From contig JAYKKI010000004.1 of assembly GCA_039881145.1 (NCBI GenBank), forward strand, positions 49,957,001 through 50,021,000: a DNA stretch of 64,000 nucleotides, read 5' to 3'. The stretch is from Druceiella hillmani (taxonomy: Eukaryota > Arthropoda > Insecta > Lepidoptera > Hepialidae). Below are positions 59,622 through 64,000 of the stretch, one piece after another; within the stretch, counting starts at the first letter, position 1; every line of letters starts with the position of its first letter. Below the pieces are notes generated by a model. The model worked only from the letters and a program-made list of their open reading frames with translations. It was not told the origin of the DNA and did not search any database. Made by a program: the position numbers and the translations under genes.

Positions 59622-62600
59622 GCTATTGTAAAAGACGAAACAATGACGCGAATGTTTTCGCTTCATTTCCCATGTTTTGGGGGCGGGTCCGAGGCATTAT
59701 GCGAAACCGTTTACGTAAGAATATTTACGGGATTAATAAGTCTTTATTGATGTGTTATTAGATCGATAAGAATCTTTGGAGGTTTGAATACGTCGTTAAT
59801 AACATAATTGTATTTAAAAGCGATGACTATCGCGTTGTGTAAGAACTATTAAAATGAACAGATGACGACGATGAGGTAAGAGGAAAGAGAAATCATTGAA
59901 AATATAACCTATGTAATGAATTGGGATGCCAAAAATTCTGGATTTATGGTTTTAAATTTAATTGAAATTAATTATTTAAGCTTTTGAATGGAAATTATAA
60001 AAGTGTGAAAATCCTAAAATAATTGAAATCATAAAAGCTTTGTGTTGAAATCATAAAAGAATTGAAATCATAAAAGCTTCGTTCGATTTCCATAGCTGGA
60101 ATACGTCAGTCATATTACTTGTGAACCGAAGTCTTTTTTTTTATAAAGTTTTGGTATATTACCTCGATTGGCCTGTTTGGTAAATTTTCTTTCATCTTGA
60201 CCAGATTCTCCATCGGTGCGCATATTTTGATATCTTCTAACCCATTAAGTTCGAAGATAAGGAGGAAGAATTTATTTATCATGCATCATAAGTTTTTAGT
60301 ACTAATGGTTTTCTTTTTATAACGGAATTTTTGTCGTTTTCACTTGTTCATAAGTTCCTTTTGGCATTTTCATACGGAAAAACGAGCCAATTCTTTGAGA
60401 CAAATTTTATGTTTAAATTCAATAATTGATATATTATGTTACCATAATGTATATAGATGGACAAGTAAACCTGAAAATGATTGCTGATTAATGTATGGCG
60501 AACGCGGGTTATAAAAAAGTTTAATGGAGGTATTTATATTCTATGAAAATAACGGGCAATCAGGTGGAAAAAAATGTTTCAAATGAAACAAATTAACCTC
60601 CTGCTTAGGAAAGTAAGTCTGGAGTGAAGTTAGATTGCAAAGCAAATGTTATTTGAAGTCTCCTTGATTTGAGTTTGTATGTACTTAACATTAATTAGCA
60701 CAAGGATCATATATACTATTATTAATAATATAATATTATATAATATCTAATGCATATAAAATATTATATAATATCATATAATACTGTAAACATATTTAAG
60801 CGTATTCTCAAATTAGTTAATAGTCATCGATATGTTGACTTCATCATCGATATATTGGAAGGATTACAATTATTCTGCGTATGTTTTGATTAATTATGTG
60901 GAAATTTTATATTTGTTATTACGCAGAGACATTTTCTTTCTTGCTTTTATTGTCAATACGATCAAATAAATATTTTTTCTTTGTTTCGTAAGTTTAAATA
61001 AAAACAATAAATAACATTCACCAACTTCATTCTATTGAAACCCTTCTTTACGATCATTTTACATACTCCTAAGATAAAAAATTCCCTCTATTTCGTTATT
61101 ATACCTTTATTAATAATAAAAGACAAATTATGATTAGAAAAGTATAGTTATTAAATAGTATAAAATGTTACAAAAATTATACATTATGTAAAAATTAAAA
61201 CACAACAGACCAAAATTTCAAGCTATGGTGAGCATAGATTTATGTATACTTATACAGATTCGAAACGTCTTTTTGCTTAATTCTGTTAAAATTTTGTAAA
61301 CAACTTATCACTGATGCACGAGGAATCATCTTAGGAAGAATGTGAAGGTTCATGCGACGCACTCAGAATTAAGAATACGAAAAGAAATTTCCAGCTCTCA
61401 GAGAAAAAGTGAATGATTATGAATGACAGTTGGATGATTTAATGAAAAGTCGAGTGACCTAAGAATTTTCTGTATATGATTTTGTAATCATTCCATGTTT
61501 ATTATCACAGTGTTCAAGCAGTAATGGGCAATAGTGAGTAGCAGCATATAACGGTTACTGCATTTGTCTTTATTTTGCTTTACCAAGCTACAAACTGTAA
61601 TAACTAATACACGTGCCATTGAGTCCTAGCTACTTCAATATTTTTCTATATTCTGCGGTGATTTCTACTTTCAAATAAGTGTTTTTGTCAAAGCTTACGT
61701 ATTTGTGTATTTTATTTTCATAATTCACTTATTTTCCATTCGTCGTGAGTAGATGTTTTTTCGAAAACCAATTTCTATTTTTGATGAATAAAATTACATC
61801 CAATTTATTGTCACTGCTTATGCCGAATGTCCCTTATATAATTGTTTTATTGGTGAGGAATAAAGTTGAGTTTTTGTTTTTATACCTATGATTCCTTTTT
61901 GCATCAGTAATTTGCATACATTTTCTTTTTAATTTATTAAAAGTTAAGAGTAAGAAATGTTTATCAAAGTTATATAAAACTCACTTTGTTTAAATTAATT
62001 GCGTGTTTCTAATATTACTAAAAATTATATATATGTATGAAACTCTCAGAAAGTTACTTTTAATATAATCATTCTAAATATTATGGTTGAATCAGTCAGA
62101 GATAATGTCAACGATGTTGCTGACTACGTCATTGTGAAGAAGTATGTTAAGTTTCAATGAAAGAGTAATGTCCTTTCACTTTCTGTGAAATCTTGCAAAA
62201 TTAAATCACATTCTTCCATAATATTGACTAAATCCAAATATCTAATTTGAGTCTGTTAGTACGAATAAAAATCCTCAACCTAAAAAACCAATCCATTACA
62301 TTCATATCAATTTTGAGAACAAAAGTAAATTCAGTTAAGTTGATTATTTATGTAGTTTTCAGTATTAAGACCTTACGAACAATATTTCGTCAATAATAAA
62401 ATCCATGACCTGGGTCATAAAAAATCTAGTGTCTTGATAGAAACGTCTCTAAAGGCACAAAAGTAAAGAGATTCATAAAGTTAAGTTTTGGTTCTTAAGA
62501 AAAAGTCAGGGAAATAAAACTGAGTTATCCGCTTTACCTCGCTGCAGGGAGTGTATTTTGACTAAAGTTAGAAAAATAGTTAGAAAAAAGGAGGAGAATC

Positions 62601-63124
62601 TAGAAAAGCTCGTAATAATAGGCCCAGTAAAACGAAAGAAACCGCGAGGAGGGTTCCCAGTACGGTTGTAAAACTAAATTTAAGAGTTGGATAATCATTT
62701 AACGTCGCTTTGTGACATGCTCAAGACGGCGGTAAAATGAAAAAAAAGTGGTAAAGAACTGCGTGCCAGCTACCTCCAAAGGAACTCGGTCTTCAGCCAT
62801 GAAGTAATGTTTTCAAAAAGATAACTATATAATGGATTTTTTCGCTGTGTAAAGGAAATTTGTCTTTTCATTTTCATAACATCAGAAGTACTGTTTGTAT
62901 TCCACTATATTCATCGATACACATTTGACCTCCAAAAATTTAAACGTATTTCTGAGTTTTCTATCTCGGTCCGACTACATTTAATAAGATCTAGACTGAC
63001 AAAATTAGTGCAAATAAAATCAATGATAAAAGCCAAGACTTGATTCATTCTTTTTTCCCTCAAATTTTTGTATTAGTAAAATATATAATTCAAATGTCAT
63101 CAACTTGGTGTTTTAGATTGATCA
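59622..63124. other. AT-rich intergenic DNA
   Basis: A small local repeat of GAAATCATAAAAG(C/A) occurs at 60025-60080, and a palindromic TATAATATTATATAATAT cluster at 60720-60785. No gene, RNA gene or element could be supported. Confidence 0.35.
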
Positions 63125-63200
63125 CAGGGCGTACGGCCTTTGACGATTCGACGCACCGCGGGGACCCGGGTTCTATTCCCTACCGCTCATCGAGCCGGTA
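63125..63200 (+). repeat. tRNA-derived SINE-like fragment
   Basis: GGGACCCGGGTTCTATTCCC has the form of a tRNA T-arm and polymerase III B box (GGTTCRANYC). It sits in a GC-rich 70-bp patch (GACGATTCGACGCACCGCGG) inside AT-rich DNA. A proper A box and acceptor stem are not seen, so it is not a tRNA gene. Confidence 0.45.
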
Positions 63201-63779
63201 TGTACTGGTGTTCTGTTTGACTATAAGAGATTGCTTTCGTATCAATAAATCCATTATATGTTTAAATTATATGCCTTAAAATACTTAAATATATAAGTAA
63301 ATCTCAATGTACCCACAATAAAGCTGATCAAAATTGGAAACGATAACTTTATATAATTAATTCGGATTTTGCAGTTAGTTTATCCATTTGATCCTTGCAT
63401 TGTGTTCAGAAAAAGTAGTAAAAGTTAATTCTTATTGTTATAGAGTATGATATTGTTGATCAAGAACGATAAAAATAAGCGTAACATAATAGTAATTAAC
63501 GGGATTACGACAGACAAAATATAATCTTATTTATACATGCCAAAATTGACTAATTATTTCCAATGATTTTCTTTTTGTTTCGTTGTTGTTTAATGCTATA
63601 CTACGTATTGAAAATAATAATTATTCATAAGTTTGTCACAGAACAGTCGCTTTATATTAATTGATTCAACAATTTCAAAACCACCCTTAAGATATTTCAA
63701 AATAAAAATAATTGTGTCTATCGGCCCATATGGGTGGCGTTTCGTCATCGGTGTAATCTCCATATTCTTTCAGTGTTTA
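63201..63779. other. AT-rich intergenic DNA
   Basis: No feature seen. Confidence 0.3.
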
Positions 63780-64000
63780 CAGTATATTAAACGATTCACA
63801 TTGATATTCTTACCTCAGTGTAAAATCACGAAATTATCTGCACATAGCCCTAATTTCTGTTACAAAAACTTACCAATATTTCTCATTCCCAAAACTTGGT
63901 CATGCTTTTATGAACCTTCCTTTACTGTTTACGCCATTATCCTGTGGCATTTATTAATTTAGTGGATCTTAATATCAGAAATTCGCCGTCCATGTATATA
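63780..64000 (+). mobile_element. Decayed non-LTR retrotransposon fragment, runs off the window
   Basis: FLIPKTWSCFYEPSFTVYAI, then ILWHLLI and, after a frameshift, DLNIRNSPSM. This mirrors the LLIPKHTSTTYEKSFTVQAA..FWNHLDPDIR..TSL block of the element at 51486. It is highly diverged with an in-frame stop, so it is an old copy of a related family. Confidence 0.6.

Noticed and set aside
63125..63200. tRNA gene
   Set aside because: A B box is present, but no A box, anticodon stem or acceptor stem could be built. A SINE piece fits better.

Overview
This is eukaryotic nuclear DNA, very AT-rich, gene-poor and crowded with repeats. It is almost certainly from a moth or butterfly. Three things point to Lepidoptera: an intron-split, divergent HCN-like ion-channel gene; a Helitron-like non-autonomous element of the type I recall as Lep1 (TC start, CTAG end); and many decayed copies of a dispersed family I associate with lepidopteran genomes (head GGGCCAAGTGC, then a run of CAGACAGACAG and a tail like TACGGAACCCTAAAA). 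No bacterial-type gene organisation is present.

The only gene supported beyond doubt lies on the + strand. Three coding exons at about 39664-39874, 49656-50730 and 53988-54278 join in frame (phase 2, then phase 0) with GT/AG junctions. They encode about 525 residues of a hyperpolarization-activated/cyclic-nucleotide-gated (HCN/CNG family) channel subunit: the pre-S1 HPFSPFR motif, S1-S6, C-linker and cyclic-nucleotide-binding domain. The protein is unusual. The selectivity-filter position reads AIDNS instead of CIGYG, the outer S4 charges are missing, and the phosphate-binding cassette lacks the usual Arg-Thr pair. The start codon may lie in an unplaced upstream exon.

Layout. 1-30800: intergenic DNA with tandem-repeat blocks (5.7, 8.5, 9.0, 11.0, 13.2, 15.1, 15.8, 16.5, 24.6 and 27.6 kb), TA microsatellites and dispersed repeat scraps. 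30800-39600: foldback element, Helitron, a MITE with about 130-bp terminal inverted repeats and a TA target duplication, a 146-bp tandem repeat, a weak minus-strand exon candidate at 34.6 kb, and a large inverted-repeat element with a GC-rich core. 39600-54300: the channel gene. Its 9.8-kb first visible intron holds a foldback element, a full-length lepidopteran dispersed element, an RTE-like relic, a 5'-truncated non-LTR retrotransposon and a 160-codon antisense reading frame. Its 3.3-kb second intron holds another copy of the same non-LTR family and two long TA tracts. 54300-64000: intergenic, with a fourth foldback copy, a triple E-box repeat (57.9 kb), a 138-nt near-perfect hairpin (59.5 kb), a possible tRNA-derived SINE piece and a decayed non-LTR fragment at the right edge.

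Most short open frames here arise by chance in AT-rich DNA or from tandem repeats whose unit is a multiple of three. I left them out except where composition, splice signals or length gave some reason to mention them. All family assignments are from reading the sequence and recalled motifs; no database search was possible.
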